A DNA stretch of 64,000 nt from assembly GCA_025200525.1 (NCBI GenBank), contig CM045763.1, forward strand, positions 59,723,530-59,787,529, written 5' to 3'. This DNA is from Camellia lanceoleosa (Eukaryota; Streptophyta; Magnoliopsida; Ericales; Theaceae). Positions within the stretch are counted from its first letter, which is position 1. Each line of letters begins with the position of its first letter. The position numbers and the translations under genes were made by a program. The notes under the pieces were generated by a model. The model saw only the letters and a program-made list of their open reading frames with translations. It was not told the origin of the DNA and made no database searches. Positions 1-11,827 of the stretch are shown one piece after another.

Positions 1-132
1 CATCTTATTTTATTCCTATTGGGGATCAAACCCGATCACCATTTTACAACCACAAAAAAAAAAAAAAAAACCATCACACCCCACACCCACCACAACAACC
101 AGCCTTACTTTTTCGCCTCTTCAGCTGTTCTC

Positions 133-681
133 TTATTTTTGCCTTTGTCTTGGGCGTCCCTTGCCGGTGCTGCCTCCGTGTTTCCCACGCCGCTGAGCAC
201 GTTCACTTCCCGTTGCTCCTCCACTGTCACATATGGCGGACCTCCAAATCTGAGCATCACGGTGGCCTTCCGCTTCCTTGTTTTTCGCCTTCAAAGACAC
301 ATATCTCGCTTTCGCATCCGTGATACATGCTACTGGAGCAGAGCGCTAGTTAGGCTTTTTACCACAGACCTCCTCATTTGTTCTACTTTGAAGCCGGTGC
401 GACAGGTTGTTGACCGCCGTCATTGTCTCAACACATGACTTCAGAGTATAATGATTGGCCTCAATATCCGATTGAGCAGCCATTATCTGCTCAAATGACA
501 ACATTGTAAAGTTCAACGGCGCAAAACCAGGGGCGCTTGGTCCAGGGGCGCTTGGTTGAGGTTCAAGGGCAACTGCCCCGGCTATCTCTCTTGTGGCCTC
601 GTTGAGGTCGGGAAAGAGAGTGAGCAGACCACGGGACGAAGAGGCTATGTTCTGGGTAGCTGAATGGGAAGAAGAGGCCAT
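133..681 (-). pseudogene. Unrecognised protein-coding-like ORF with one internal stop
   Basis: From an ATG at 681 the minus strand stays open for 111 codons to a TAG at 346-348, and the same frame is then open for about 70 more codons to a TAA at 133-135. The first part is Ser/Ala/Pro-rich with a repeated SAPG tract and a possible helical stretch ([20 protein letters not shown]). The part after the TAG is Lys/Arg-rich and ends in a basic tail. I recognise no domain. A TAG read as a mutated CAG would restore one ORF of about 182 codons. It lies left of a Copia-type LTR and a minisatellite, so it could be part of a transposon or a gene fragment. Coding status is uncertain, and no promoter or intron is evident. 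Confidence 0.3.
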
Positions 682-1006
682 TTTCTGGGCACCAGAGTGT
701 TACAGAGTATCTCTCTCAAGAAAACGAAGAGTTTTTCAGCAGGTTTTTTGTCACAATCTCAACCTCAGCCTCAGCCTCCGTCTTGGTTAAATAGCCAAGG
801 CAGACACGCGCATCGCGCTCTTCTCAACGCCAGACGACAAACCGGGCACACAAGCCAAGGAGGGCACGTGCCTCGTTGCGTATCCGGCGCGCCTTTTGAT
901 GGCTCGCCGCTCGAAGAATTCTGTCGGGCACGCCTTTTGATGGCACACCTTTTTATGGATTGGGCACGACTTTTGAGGCATATACACGAACATACAGTGT
1001 ATTCTC

Positions 1007-1350
1007 CAACGGTTTAACACGACCACACAGTGTCTGCTACATCGGTCCGACATGACCTCATAAACTGTCCCGACATTGATTCCGGTCAGCCTCTACAACA
1101 ACGGTCTGACACGACCACATAGTGTCTTCTACATCGGTCCGACATGACCCCATAAACTGTCCCGACATTGATTCCGGTCAGCCTCTACAACAACGGTCTG
1201 ACACGACCACATAGTGTCGCATAACGGTCCGACATGACCTCAGAATCGCTCGCTATAACGGTCCGACATGACCTCAGAATCGCTTTCTACAACGGTCCGA
1301 CATGACCTCAGAACCCTCTCTACAACGGTCTGACACGACCATACAGTGTC
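1007..1350. repeat. Minisatellite with 92-bp units degrading into about 35-bp units
   Basis: The phrase CAACGGTCTGACACGACC recurs at 1007 (as a variant), 1099 and 1191, giving a 92-bp period. After 1215 the array continues as shorter units of about 35 bp built on ACGGTCCGACATGACCTCAG, and it closes with a final ACACGACC unit near 1350. The short units look like a sub-part of the 92-bp unit, so the array probably grew by unequal exchange in two steps. Confidence 0.85.
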
Positions 1351-1451
1351 TCCTATCCTATTTTATTTATTTGTCATTTTATTTTCACGTTTTGTTACTC
1401 TCTCCAAACTCAAGTTGGTTAATATTTATCCTCCTTGAGTTTGAGGGGAGC

Positions 1452-1780
1452 TGTTAATATATACCAGTTGTAATGTTAATATATGCCAGATGTAAAGTTA
1501 GTGTAGTATACATCATTATGTTTGTTGTAGCATCATTATGTTTGTAGCTTTAGCTCTAGCTTTCGGTACTCCATTTGCTTCTCTTCTCTCTATAAAGAGA
1601 GCTCATTTCTCTTTGTAATATACACATTGAATATATCAATATAACATTCATATACATATTCTCCCTCTATGTACATCTATACATTACTCATTTCTCTTTG
1701 TAATATACACACTGAATATATCAATATAACATTCATATGCATATTCTCCCTCTCTGTACATCTATACATTAAATCTAACA
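1452..1780 (+). mobile_element. Copia-type LTR (3' end of an element, or solo) with internal duplication
   Basis: The segment starts TGTTAATATA and ends AAATCTAACA, so its tips are inverted (TGTTA/TAACA). A purine-rich tract (TTTGAGGGGAGC, 1440-1451) sits directly before it, as a polypurine tract precedes a 3' LTR. A TATA-like CTATAAAGAG lies near 1589. Inside, an 85-bp stretch (1602-1686) is repeated immediately at 1687-1771 with few changes. No RT or integrase ORF is found to the left in the window, so the body is missing or unrecognisable. The family assignment rests on the terminal sequence and length and is inference. Confidence 0.65.
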
Positions 1781-2592
1781 GATCCTATTGTTCGTTATGG
1801 ACCACAGGTAACTAGAAGAGAAAATTATTATTCAGTGGTATTTTTAAAAAATTATTATAGAGTGATGAGAAAGTTTAGAACTCTAATTATTAATATTTGT
1901 TATTTGTTTTGTGGAACTTGCACTGAATTGATATTGTCCCTTATTAGAACTTCTAAACCAATACTTTTCATTAATTTGTCACATACAACATAGTTTTTAC
2001 ATTGTTACACATCAAAATTTTACTAACACCACCATCCATTGCTTCAATCACCATCACCACCCTTCATTCAGCGCTGCCACCCTATCACCATCACTATCAC
2101 AACAACCAAATTTATCATTCTTAGGCACCCTTTCAATTTACAAATTAGAAATAAATGGTTTTGACATTAATAATTTGAGAAGTATAGACTTTTAAGTCAA
2201 TGTAATAATTTAGATTTAGATTTCAAGAATGGAATTGAGAGATTTATAATGATGGATTTCAAATAATTTTGAAAAAAAAAAAATAGTTATTTGAAATCCT
2301 TCCATAAAATACTATACTTGTACAAAGAACTTAACAAAATACATGAAACATACCTATATTCTATTATGCACCTTAGAATTACCATCTACCTTCCATAACT
2401 AATATACTTTATAATTTTATAAAATTCAACGTCAAATCCCTTTATTTGAAATCCACCCATCCAAATTGAGCCTTAAGGTCATAGGTAAACAGCGACGAAA
2501 TCATGATTTTATTACCGGAGGGATCAAAAAATAAATATTTTTTTTTCACCATATACACAAACATGCATGTATATAGAATATGATATATAAAT

Positions 2593-2643
<51 letters not shown>

Positions 2644-3018
2644 TTAAATACCGTAGAAGCAATCTCTGATATGATGAAGAAATTTTTTTGTGCAAAATAG
2701 AAAGATAATACAAGTTAGGAGAAGAATGAGATATATATATTTTATACTGGGAAGCTATTTTATGTATAAAATGATATATATATATATATTTTAAAGTGTT
2801 ATGACAAATAATATTTTTCATAAAAACAGGGGGTGATAACCCCCATAGTCTTCTAATTCCATCCCCGTAGGCAAACACAAACAAAAATTTATCAACTGAA
2901 ACAAAAGAAATAAAAGAGGTAAAATTATTGAGCGCTCAATATGATACATAATCACAAGTGGAATTCATTGACACATTATTCAGAAGTTTGTCTGTTTGTG
3001 AATGATGTGGAGCACTAC
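1781..3018. other. AT-rich intergenic DNA, no gene seen
   Basis: About 1.2 kb of AT-rich sequence with short, unrelated ORFs only. The one distinctive feature is the microsatellite at 2592-2640. I see no RNA gene or promoter. Confidence 0.6.
2592..2640. repeat. Compound (AT)n(GA)n microsatellite
   Basis: A run of alternating A and T (2592-2610) passes directly into fifteen GA units (2611-2640). Confidence 0.95.
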
Positions 3019-3611
3019 ACGCTACTAAAAAAAGTATTTTTTTGCGATCGCTACAAGCCATCGCAAATAATATAAATATAGTCACAAATTTTTTTTTTGC
3101 GACGGCCCATCCGACAACATATGAGAGTTGCGAATGTGGGGGTGGCAAATACTTTTTGTGACTGCAAAACAATAGTCACAAAGTATTTGTGATTGCCTAA
3201 ACTACTTATGGTGACTGATGTTTTGCCGTTGCAAAAAAGGTAAAAAAATGCCTATAATGTATTAGCAACCATCTTGTTACCATCGCCAAGAAAAAAAGAA
3301 ATGCCTACAATGTTTTAACAACTTATATTCTCATATATATATATACATATATTCAAATATTATATACAACACAATAAATGTAAAGAGATATTCACAAAAA
3401 TTTTAACATTCATGCATTATTTTCCATCTCTTTTCTTAATAAAATTCTTGTTACAATAACAAAGAGTTCTTGAAAGAATCCTACAAAAGTTTTCCACCTC
3501 TTGCAATTACAAAAAACATTAGATGTTACAATAGTTCTGATTCCAAGAATCCTAGCAAATACCCACCCTAATTGATATAAAAAACTAGTATATGGAAACA
3601 AGAAGTGGGGC

Positions 3612-3701
3612 ACTCCTTTACAGTCTTGTTACGGAGTCTTGAAGAATATAGGTTGTCCTGAAAGAATTCTTGTCACAATCTTGTTGCCACCACTGCTCCC
3701 A
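3612..3701 (-). pseudogene. Captured exon fragment resembling ESCRT-III VPS2.2/2.3
   Basis: On the minus strand a splice-acceptor-like CTTGACAG ends at 3702. It is followed by codons reading GGNKIVTRILSGQ and, after a frame change, RLRNKTVKEC. This resembles the conserved GNEAATRILARQLVRLRQQ stretch of plant VPS2-type proteins, which help form ESCRT-III polymers on endosomes. The VPS2 stretch is quoted from memory. Two further exons of the same kind lie at 35182-35359 on the same strand inside the same CACTA shell, now separated by the later insertions. The reading frame is broken, so it makes no product. The match is moderate, and a weaker degenerate copy may lie at 3420-3470. Confidence 0.45.
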
Positions 3702-6700
3702 CTGTCAAGAGAATATCGGAAACAAATCATCAACCTCTAATATTGAAACTACAAGTTCGAGCAAAAAAATGTGCGAATTTGATTATTGAACACTAGTAAG
3801 ACAAAAACCAACACAATATCAAACTTTGTCAGCTAGCATTGTTCGTAATATTAACAAACTAGTTGAAAATTTCATAATAATTTGTAACATTCAAAACAAT
3901 ACTTTAATTCATCATGCATAGGTATTATATAAAACCAATTAAGCCAAATGTGCTTTACCTAGATATCATTGAGTCTAAAAGTTTAATAGTGTTGGAAATG
4001 GTTGGAAAATTCTGGGTAAAATCAGAATTTTTTCCTAAATTTGGTCTATTTTTTAGGTGGGCCCCGTGCGTTGTTTGTCGCGGGTCGAAGTGGTAACGTG
4101 TTCTATGTCACGTTGTGATTCACGTGGTATATTTGGTTGCTTAAAACCATTACCGAGTGAATGGGAAATTGAAGCCAAAGTATGCTCCATGGAAATGGAG
4201 TTTTGGTGGAAAATCCTTAAAGGTTTGAATAAAGCTTGTCCCACATTGATTTGGTGGGAAGTTTTGAATGGGTTTATAAGACATGGGATTGGAACTTGGG
4301 ATGTGCCCCAAGGGGTACCCAAGTTTTGTAGAGAGGGAGGTTATGAGCAAAATGGGCTAGACCCATTGGACCAAAAAATCACCATACGCGCGTGCACCAC
4401 CGCCGTCCGTCCGGCCAGTCAGGCGGGCTGGGCTTGGGCGCAGGTGCATGGTGTGAGGTTGGGCTTGTCCAGCCCAATATCTATCTTTTTGGGTCAAAAA
4501 CATTTGAATTTAATTTTATTTTTAGAAAAATAAAATCCAGAATTCAAATTAATTCCGGAAATAAACTGGTCCGGTTTTTCTGTACACCCAAACAGGGCCC
4601 TTCCCGTTTTTATTTGTTTGAATTTTGAACCCAACAGATTTAAATCTGTTTAATTCAAAACCAAACAGGTTTCATACCTGTTCAAACAGGTTTGCACATG
4701 TTTAATTCAAAACCTGCAGCCACCAATCCATCTATAAATAGGACAACCCTCATTTGATGTTTTACATTCAGAAATTTCGTACTTCACCTCTGCAAATTTA
4801 TTCTTCATTTTGCTGCATTTAATTTTTGTGAGAAAGAGTATAAACACTTAGTGTGTTTATTAGGCAAACAATTTGCAATGCTGCTATTGTTTGTAGTTGA
4901 TCATTTCATCCTGGGAGATAGACGTCCACATTCTGAAAGCACCGTGAAGAGGACGAATTTGTCTTAAGGATACACTGTCAAACACTGAACTTGATCAGAA
5001 TAATATTCAACATATTAATCAAGTAAGTTATTTATTTATTTATTTTCTGTTTTATTATTATTTATTTAAATCATATTTTAATTTTATTTTGGTAACAAAA
5101 TAAAATCTGTTTTTATTTATTTAATTCTATTTCTAGTTTGATTTTTGTAATCAAACATTTTTCTCTCCTTTCTTTTATTTCTTTATATTCTAGTTATTGT
5201 TTAGTACACAACAGAATTTAATCTATTTAAATACAGTGAAGATTGTTGTAATAACCCCGACCTCCGATTAATGCTAAATCATGATTAATTATGCCTAACA
5301 GTAATTTAGAAGGAATCTAGAATTAATTTGCATTTGAATTGCATTATTTATGTGTTTCTATCTGTTTGCGACACAATGATCTGTTCATGTCTTTGACTTT
5401 AAACTGCTAATTGAAAGCCTTATCGGCGCCCAATTCCGAAATTGATTTGTGTTACGTGTTAGTTAGGATTTATAGAATTTTATGGTAGGTTTAATTAAAA
5501 TTCGCTTCGGAGCAATTAAACTCGATTAAATAATGCTAGATTAAGCATCAAATTAAGTAAATGCAAGTTAATTACAGCTTTGCCCTTGAGTAGGCCACTT
5601 TCTCACACATTGTTTAGCATTGAATCATACACATCTTCAGCCATTTCCCTTGCCTAAACCGTTGGAGAGGGAGAGAGTAGGAGAACAAGATTGAGTTCAT
5701 TTAGAATTGTGCTTGAGCTTAGAAGAATTGAAGGCAACTTGGAAGATTAGGTTACTAAGCTTGGAATTCAAGACTTAAGGTAGGAGATTGTAGACACCCC
5801 ATTTTTGACCGACCTTAAGACTCAGACGTCACCGATTGAGCGCTCGGTGATGTTGCATACTGTGCTCGTTCAGAAGTCTCAGAGTCATGGCGCCTCGCCT
5901 CCGGACTTCCGAACTCTCTTCAGTTTTGTCTCGGTTTATAACCGGACTCGGTTTTCTGCTTTTCTTTCCTAAGGGAGGAGAGGTCCCAGAGACCATCTCT
6001 TAGTGACCGTGGGCTACATTTCGGTCAGAGGCCATTTTGCCCATTTCGAGTCTAGTTCTTGCTGAGCTGCCGTCAGGTGCAGGCCTTGCCGGAGACCACC
6101 CAACCATCTCCGATTTCTCCGCTTCGCATGCATCTTATTTACTCCTTTCGAGGACACTGGGTCTTAGATACCCACTTCGCCAAACACCACTTTTGGTACT
6201 TAACGTTTGCCGGACCCGAACTGCGTGTTTTGGCCCCCGAGCATTCGTTTTGCATGGAGTTTTGTTCATTCTTGGCAGGTACCTCTGTTTTATCATAACG
6301 AGGGACACTGGGGTCTTAGATGCCCACTTCATGGCCAAACACCACTTTCGTGCTTACCGTTTTGAGACCGAATCGCGTGTTCGCCCCGAGCATTCGCTTT
6401 TGCATCGGTTTTTGTTCATTTTTGGCAGGTACCTCTGTTTTATCATAAGGAAGGTCACTGGAGGGTGGGAGGATAGCAATTGTCTCAGCAACCAGTTATG
6501 CTCCTCCGGCGCCCCCCGGCGCCCGTTTTTCTCACTTCCGGGCTAATGTTGAACACCCTAGGGCCATTTTCTTCGAGCCAAAACCACATATTTGTGTTGT
6601 ACACACATGGGAGGACCCTAAAAACACATGGCCGGACAGTAATTCCTCTTTTCATTTTTGAGCCTCTCCTAGAAGTGGATTGTTGTTTCTCCTGGTTCAG

Positions 6701-6799
6701 AGTTGCCAATTTTCAACCACAGGGCCTTGAAGAGGAGACATGGGAGGACACCAATATGTAGAGCTCGGCCAGCAATTCCAAAATTCCATTTTTGCCCTT

Positions 6800-6859
6800 G
6801 GCCGGCCGGCCATGGGGGGTGGCCGGCCGGCCACCTCCAGTAAAAGCACATGGCCGGCC
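6800..6859. promoter_or_regulatory. GGCCGGCC palindrome cluster in the 5' LTR of A
   Basis: GGCCGGCCGGCC occurs at 6800-6811 and again at 6821-6832, and GGCCGGCC at 6852-6859, all within 60 bp and about 130-190 bp upstream of the LTR TATA box. The 3' LTR keeps only 28074-28085 and 28095-28102; its third copy has decayed to TGGCCGCC. The same word occurs upstream of both antisense genes of the element. Confidence 0.6.
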
Positions 6860-6987
6860 ATACTCCCCTCAGTGCACACTTTACAGCTGTATAGCTGTTT
6901 CTCCAAAATATCTTTGCAATCCGGGGGATATTTTGGGAGGGAAAGCTTGGGTGCATTTCCCTCCTCTTTTACACCCCCTTCTTGGCC

Positions 6988-6995
6988 TTTATAAG
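6988..6995 (+). promoter_or_regulatory. Putative LTR TATA box of element A
   Basis: TTTATAAG follows a pyrimidine-rich stretch (CTCCTCTTTTACACCCCC) and is preserved in the 3' LTR at 28251-28258. It is the best TATA candidate for the genomic RNA, which would put the start of R near 7020. Confidence 0.55.
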
Positions 6996-8503
6996 TGGCT
7001 GGCCAGCTCCTTGATTAGGGTTAGAAAAACTCTCCTTAAGAGCTTATATGCATTAGCTTACATCTCCCTCTCCAAAAACCTCCAAAATCCCTAAGTTTGG
7101 TGCCATTTCTTCATCATCTTCAAGCACTACCTTCACCACTTCCATTCCAGCAGCAAGGGAAGGTTTTTCAGAGGCTAAGGAGCAACAAACTCAAGCCAAG
7201 AAGCAACCAAAGTGTAGTCTTCAAGGGTAAGTCTCAAATTCCCTCTTTTGTAGCACTTTCTTGCCTTATTTCTTAAGCCTACTTTCTTACTGTTTTGGGC
7301 TCCGACCTTAACTGAAACTAGGTCTATTTTGAGCTATTCTTCATGTTTGTTCAAGGGCTCAACCCTGTTTGAGCCCTCCATCTTGCACTTGTTTCAATAT
7401 CCTCTTATATGCCATTATTTTGCATTGAATATTTGGCCTATGTGTGATCTGATTTGGAGCATCTCATGAACTGATATTGTGCTTATTTTGAGCCCCTCTT
7501 AAACATTGAAGAAGGGCTCAACCTTGTTTTCATGCTCCATATGCCACTTGCTTTAAATCCATGTTTTGTCCTTGTTTTTGCATGCTTTTTCTAGCCTATG
7601 AGTGATCTGTTTTCGAGCATAATGTAAACTTTAATTGGGCCTATTTTGATCCCCTCTTCAATATTGAAGAAGGGCTCAACCCTGTTTGGCTTCTCTATCA
7701 TGCACTTGCTTCATAATTCCTCATATTTACCGTAAGTTTGCATGATTTGTTTGACCTACATGTAGTCTGTTTTGGAGCATGTCATGAACTGTGAGTAAGC
7801 TTATTTTGTGTCCCTATACAACATTGTAGAAGGGATAAATCTTTTTGGGGGTCTCCATGTTGTGCTTGTCTTTATATCTCTCTTTGGCCCCCATTTTTGC
7901 ATGCTTTTTAGGCCTATCTAGCTTCTGTTTTCGGCCATCATCAGTACTGAAAATATCCATATTTTGGCCTTATCTTCATGTTTTGTTAAGGGTCTTAGGC
8001 TGTTTGGTGAATTCTTGGTATACCTCTCTTTATAGCCCTCTTTTGGCTCATTTTGCATGCTATGTTGAGCATATCTACATACTGTTTTGGGGGTTGTCAT
8101 AAGCTGTAAATGTTCATATTTTTTGTCCCTCTTCAGTGTTGTAGAACTGTATTTTTCAGTTTGAGCATTGCGTATACCATCTGCTTCATTGTTCCCCTTT
8201 TTTCCCCCATTTTTGCATGATATTTTTTCCATACTTGTGATTGTTGTTTGGCCATGCTTTGTACTGGAAAAATGCTAGTTTAGGGACTGCCTAGCATCTT
8301 TATTTACACTTCATGTCCATATTATGCATGTTTGGCATAGCTGCAAGTCACTTCGGATACTCAGCATAGCATTTTGGGCATCGGGTGTAATTTTGATATA
8401 ATTCGGGGGCTGTTTTTGCATCATTTTGGCTGCTGAAATTTGCATTTTCCATATGCCATATGCCACGTCTCATTTCGTATGCCATTTCATGCCTTAGGGC
8501 CAT

Positions 8504-9084
8504 TGCCTCGGTTTGCGTGCCTACGGGCACGCATTTCGAGGCATCTCATTTTTCATCCTCCGGCGTCCTACGTGAGTATGGCTGAGGCCCTCTCATGTTG
8601 GTATAAGCCCATCATTGCATTTGCATGCCATTTCATACTTTAGTACCATTGCCTCGGTTTGCATGCTCGTGAGCACGCATTTCGAGGCACTTCATTTTCA
8701 TCCATTGGCCTCTTATATGAGTGTGGCTGAGGCTCACTCATGTTGGTATAAGCCCATATTGCATCACATATCTCATTTTAGTCCTGTTGCATTTCGTATG
8801 ACATTTTCTCGGTTTGCATGCCCGTGGGCACGCATTTCGAGACATTTCATTTTAGTCTCATTGTATATCATATTTCATGTCATTTCATGCCTTTATGCCA
8901 TTGCCTCGGTTTGTGTGTCCGTGTGCACGCATTTCGAGGCACTTCATTTTTATCCGACGGCCTCTTATGTGAGTGTGGCTGAGGCTCTCTCATGTTAGTG
9001 TAAGTCCAATTGCATTGCGTATGCCACTTTATGCCTTAGGCTCATCGCCTCGGTTCGCGTGCCCGCGTGCACGCATTTCGAGGC
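8504..9084. repeat. Five hairpin-forming repeat units in the LTR of A
   Basis: A unit of about 40 bp, TGCCTCG...GCGTGCC then GGCACGC...CGAGGCA, is an inverted repeat with a 3-4-nt loop and an internal mismatch. It recurs at 8504-8543, 8650-8689, about 8806-8853, 8902-8941 and about 9046-9084, spaced roughly 95-155 bp apart with shared intervening text (GTGTGGCTGAGGC...CTCATGTT). The matching 3' LTR array is near 29770-30345. The units lie downstream of the TATA box, so they would fold in RNA. Confidence 0.8.
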
Positions 9085-10826
9085 ATCTCATTTTCATAGC
9101 ATTGCGTATGTTAGGATTGTACTTTAGCTGTATTTCATACATATCATGCATATTGCATCGTGTTCGGGATAGGAGTTAGCCCGGGTACGGGAAACGAGGC
9201 ACGCTCCGTACTCCGAGTGATGGAACGGGTCTCAATTCCCAAGTCACCGACACTCCGGATTACCCATGATGGAGTTAGGTTTTGTTGTAGCATTCATCTG
9301 CATTCACCCCATATTGAGTTGTGCAATCCGACTCCTCGGCCATCATGCATCGATATGCGTGATTGGTGGCACGAGGATCGAGGCATGCATATATTTGTGA
9401 AATACATTGCTATGCCCCTTTCCTGCTCTCTGTTGCAGCAAAATGAAGAATCAGCAACTTCTCGGAGGCTTGGCGCGCTTTTCAAGAAACATTGCAAAAC
9501 AGAGGCTAATCGGGGCATCGCCGTGGATTTCCGCGCAAAGCAGCCCAAACATGCATCATTCCATCATCCGGAGCAGAATCAAGGCAGTCCCTGGCTTGTA
9601 TGCCAGTTTTATTTTTCTTAGTTAATTTGCTAATTAATTAGGGATTTGTATATTATTCGGACTGTATATTTTGGACTGTATTATTTATTTGGACCCTCTG
9701 CGCGAGGGCATAATTGTAATAAGTGTGCGTGCGTGTGATGTATGTCTTCCAACCCCACGTCTTTCTTTCCCTTTTATTTACCCGCTTACGATGGTTAGAT
9801 ATAGGGCATATTTCAATTAGCATACAGTATGATAGCATGTTTGCATTTATTCATCTGTTTTGCATGCACCGGGCTCGGCGCATCATACAAACTACATTTG
9901 TATTTCAATTCCAAATTGAATACGTGTTAGTTGTAGCATTCCATGTGTCATATCTAAAATAGCCGAGCCTGCTATAGTTTGCATCTTTGCATGTGTTGCA
10001 TTAGGCATTTCTGTATACTTAGGATCATGCATGATTTCTAATGTAGTTTCTGTTTTGGCTTGGAGTACTCGGTGAGTTTTTATGCTTTAGCATCCTTGCA
10101 TGCGTGTGAATGTTGCCATGATAGCACGCTTACCATGAGGCTAAATGCTTATGTGATATAACTGCCTTGAATGCCTGTGGGTGGAGGTTGAGTTATTTGA
10201 ATTGGGACAATTCATCAAATGTTTGTTTTAAGCCCACTAGATAGTGGCAAAATCATGTTTTCTAAGCCCACCCGAGGGTGGCAAATTCACGTCTTAGCCT
10301 ACTTGCGGGTAGCACCATCAAACCATTTTCAAACAAACAAGCATGAAACGTTTTGTTCCAATTCAGGCGATTCAGTCTATACTTGTATGCTGTGCGCATC
10401 ACACAGTAACCTAGGCTAATAATCGGAATAAGAACTCACAATGTTTTCAAAAACAGATATCATGGTTAGTAGAGGCCGGTCTTTGATCGGCGGCGAAAGT
10501 GCTCACGGTGACCTTCTAATCGTACCCAAGTTCGAGCCGAGGCAACTTTGGTAATGACGGACACGTGGCCTTTGGCACCGAGTCGTGGTTTCCTAAATTT
10601 CCCATTTTAAAATATTTAGGTGGCGACTCAGTCTGGCGATCCATGTTTGGCACTTCTTTCAAAAAATCTGTTTTCAAAACGATTTGCCGGATTTGGACTC
10701 TTCGGTTCAAGATTGAGAACCGTGACATTTGAGTCCTTCGAACTGTAGTGACCCAATATCGAACCAGAACCCGGGGGGGATTCGCACTCCTTCCCCCGGG
10801 ATGCGTTCAGGGACGTCTACAGTTTC

Positions 10827-10844
10827 TGGCGACTCTGCTGGGGA
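10827..10844 (+). promoter_or_regulatory. Primer binding site of element A
   Basis: TGGCGACTCTGCTGGGGA starts 5 nt after the 5' LTR end, the position expected for a tRNA primer binding site. From memory it resembles the tRNA-Arg-type site described for Ogre elements; I have not matched it to a tRNA. Confidence 0.75.
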
Positions 10845-11827
10845 TTTAGAGAACTTAACTCGAACTCGTGATATCTGGTTTTGACTACACTTGTGTGTTT
10901 CTTTGCATTGGTGCGCCTAGGACACCGTGTTTGCCATCTGCTATTCCTGAGCGGTTTGCCGGAGGCTTGTCTTGTCAAGGCATGTTCGTAAGGTCGATTC
11001 ACGTGCTCTGCAAGATATGGGAACACAAACCCCGGTTTTACCGGGGCACCCTTTTTGACCATTCGACCTAGTGCATATTCAGATCCATAGTGACCATTCC
11101 AAACTAGGACAGGTTGCTTACCCGTTTATAGGTTGTTTGAAGCCGCTGTGTGCGTAGTGAAGCCCTAGCTCCTAACAAAATAGGACAGGGAAACCCTACC
11201 CCAACATAGGGGTGTTTTCAGCTCTCACTTATCTGTAATGTGCTTGTTAGAGTGCATCTCTACATGGAAAGTATGTATCAGTTGAGTTTGGGCATCAGGC
11301 CTGCGGGCATCAGTTTTTGAGATAGGGCATCACGCCTGCGGGCATCAACCAGTTATTTGAGAATCAGTTGTCTGCGTATATCCGATTCGGTTTTGGGGAA
11401 ATGTCTGAGAACGATGATCGATTATTGAGGGCAGTATTTTCAACTTATCAACTGCATGTTGTATGCCCGACCGTGTGTTGTGTGTATTTAAATTAAGCTG
11501 TTATGCTGCCCGTTTTTCTGGTCATTTATTTCCTTTTTGCTTTATTATCTTTTTGCTAGGCGGTTTTTAGCACGATTGCTTCGAACCACTAGATACTCCC
11601 CAAGCACTTTGGACACGAGGTCGCCGACCAACCGATCCGAGGATCTCGTTGACGGACATCGGTGTTCCACTCTACCCCCGGATTATCGAAGAAGGCCGAG
11701 GCGGCGAGTGTGTCGAGCGAGGATTCTCGGACGGGTCGCTTTGACAATAAATAGTCGATTGAAATTTACGTTCTGGTAGAGGTACATTTACGGTCATTCA
11801 GATGGAGCGGCAGAATACACATCGAGG
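10845..11827 (+). other. Untranslated leader of element A
   Basis: About 1 kb between the primer site and the first gag codon. It holds no convincing ORF. A short doubled phrase (GGCATCA..GCCTGCGGGCATCA) occurs at 11290-11348. Ogre elements usually have an extra ORF here; none is visible. Confidence 0.5.

Larger units (their letters stand above)
5789..10821 (+). repeat. 5' LTR of element A (5033 bp)
   Basis: It is bounded by TGTAGACACC and GACGTCTACA and is repeated at 27035-32113. It contains GGCCGGCC palindromes (6800-6859), a TATA box (6988-6995), and an array of hairpin units (8504-9084). ORFs of up to 169 codons inside it are not conserved in composition and match no family, so they are taken as chance. 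Most of it is nearly identical to the 3' LTR, except for local patches rich in short indels (5789-6560, about 8900-8960, 9560-9605, 10470-10530). Confidence 0.93.

Noticed and set aside
2546..2884. 112-codon minus-strand ORF across the AT/GA microsatellite
   Set aside because: It is a product of simple repeats (SLSLSL, YIYIY) without coding character.
3013..3021. CACTAC at 3013 as the true left tip of the CACTA element
   Set aside because: The flanking GAG does not match the right flank ACG, and the alignment of the tips is better from 3022; not fully excluded.
6037..6546. 169-codon ORF in the 5' LTR of A and its 3' LTR counterpart at 27082-27732
   Set aside because: The two LTR versions differ by many frame-changing indels here, so there is no conserved protein.
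9160..9621. 153-codon ORF in the LTR of A, repeated at 30418-30879
   Set aside because: The repeat is explained by LTR duplication; no domain or codon pattern supports a gene, and overlapping ORFs in other frames are similar.
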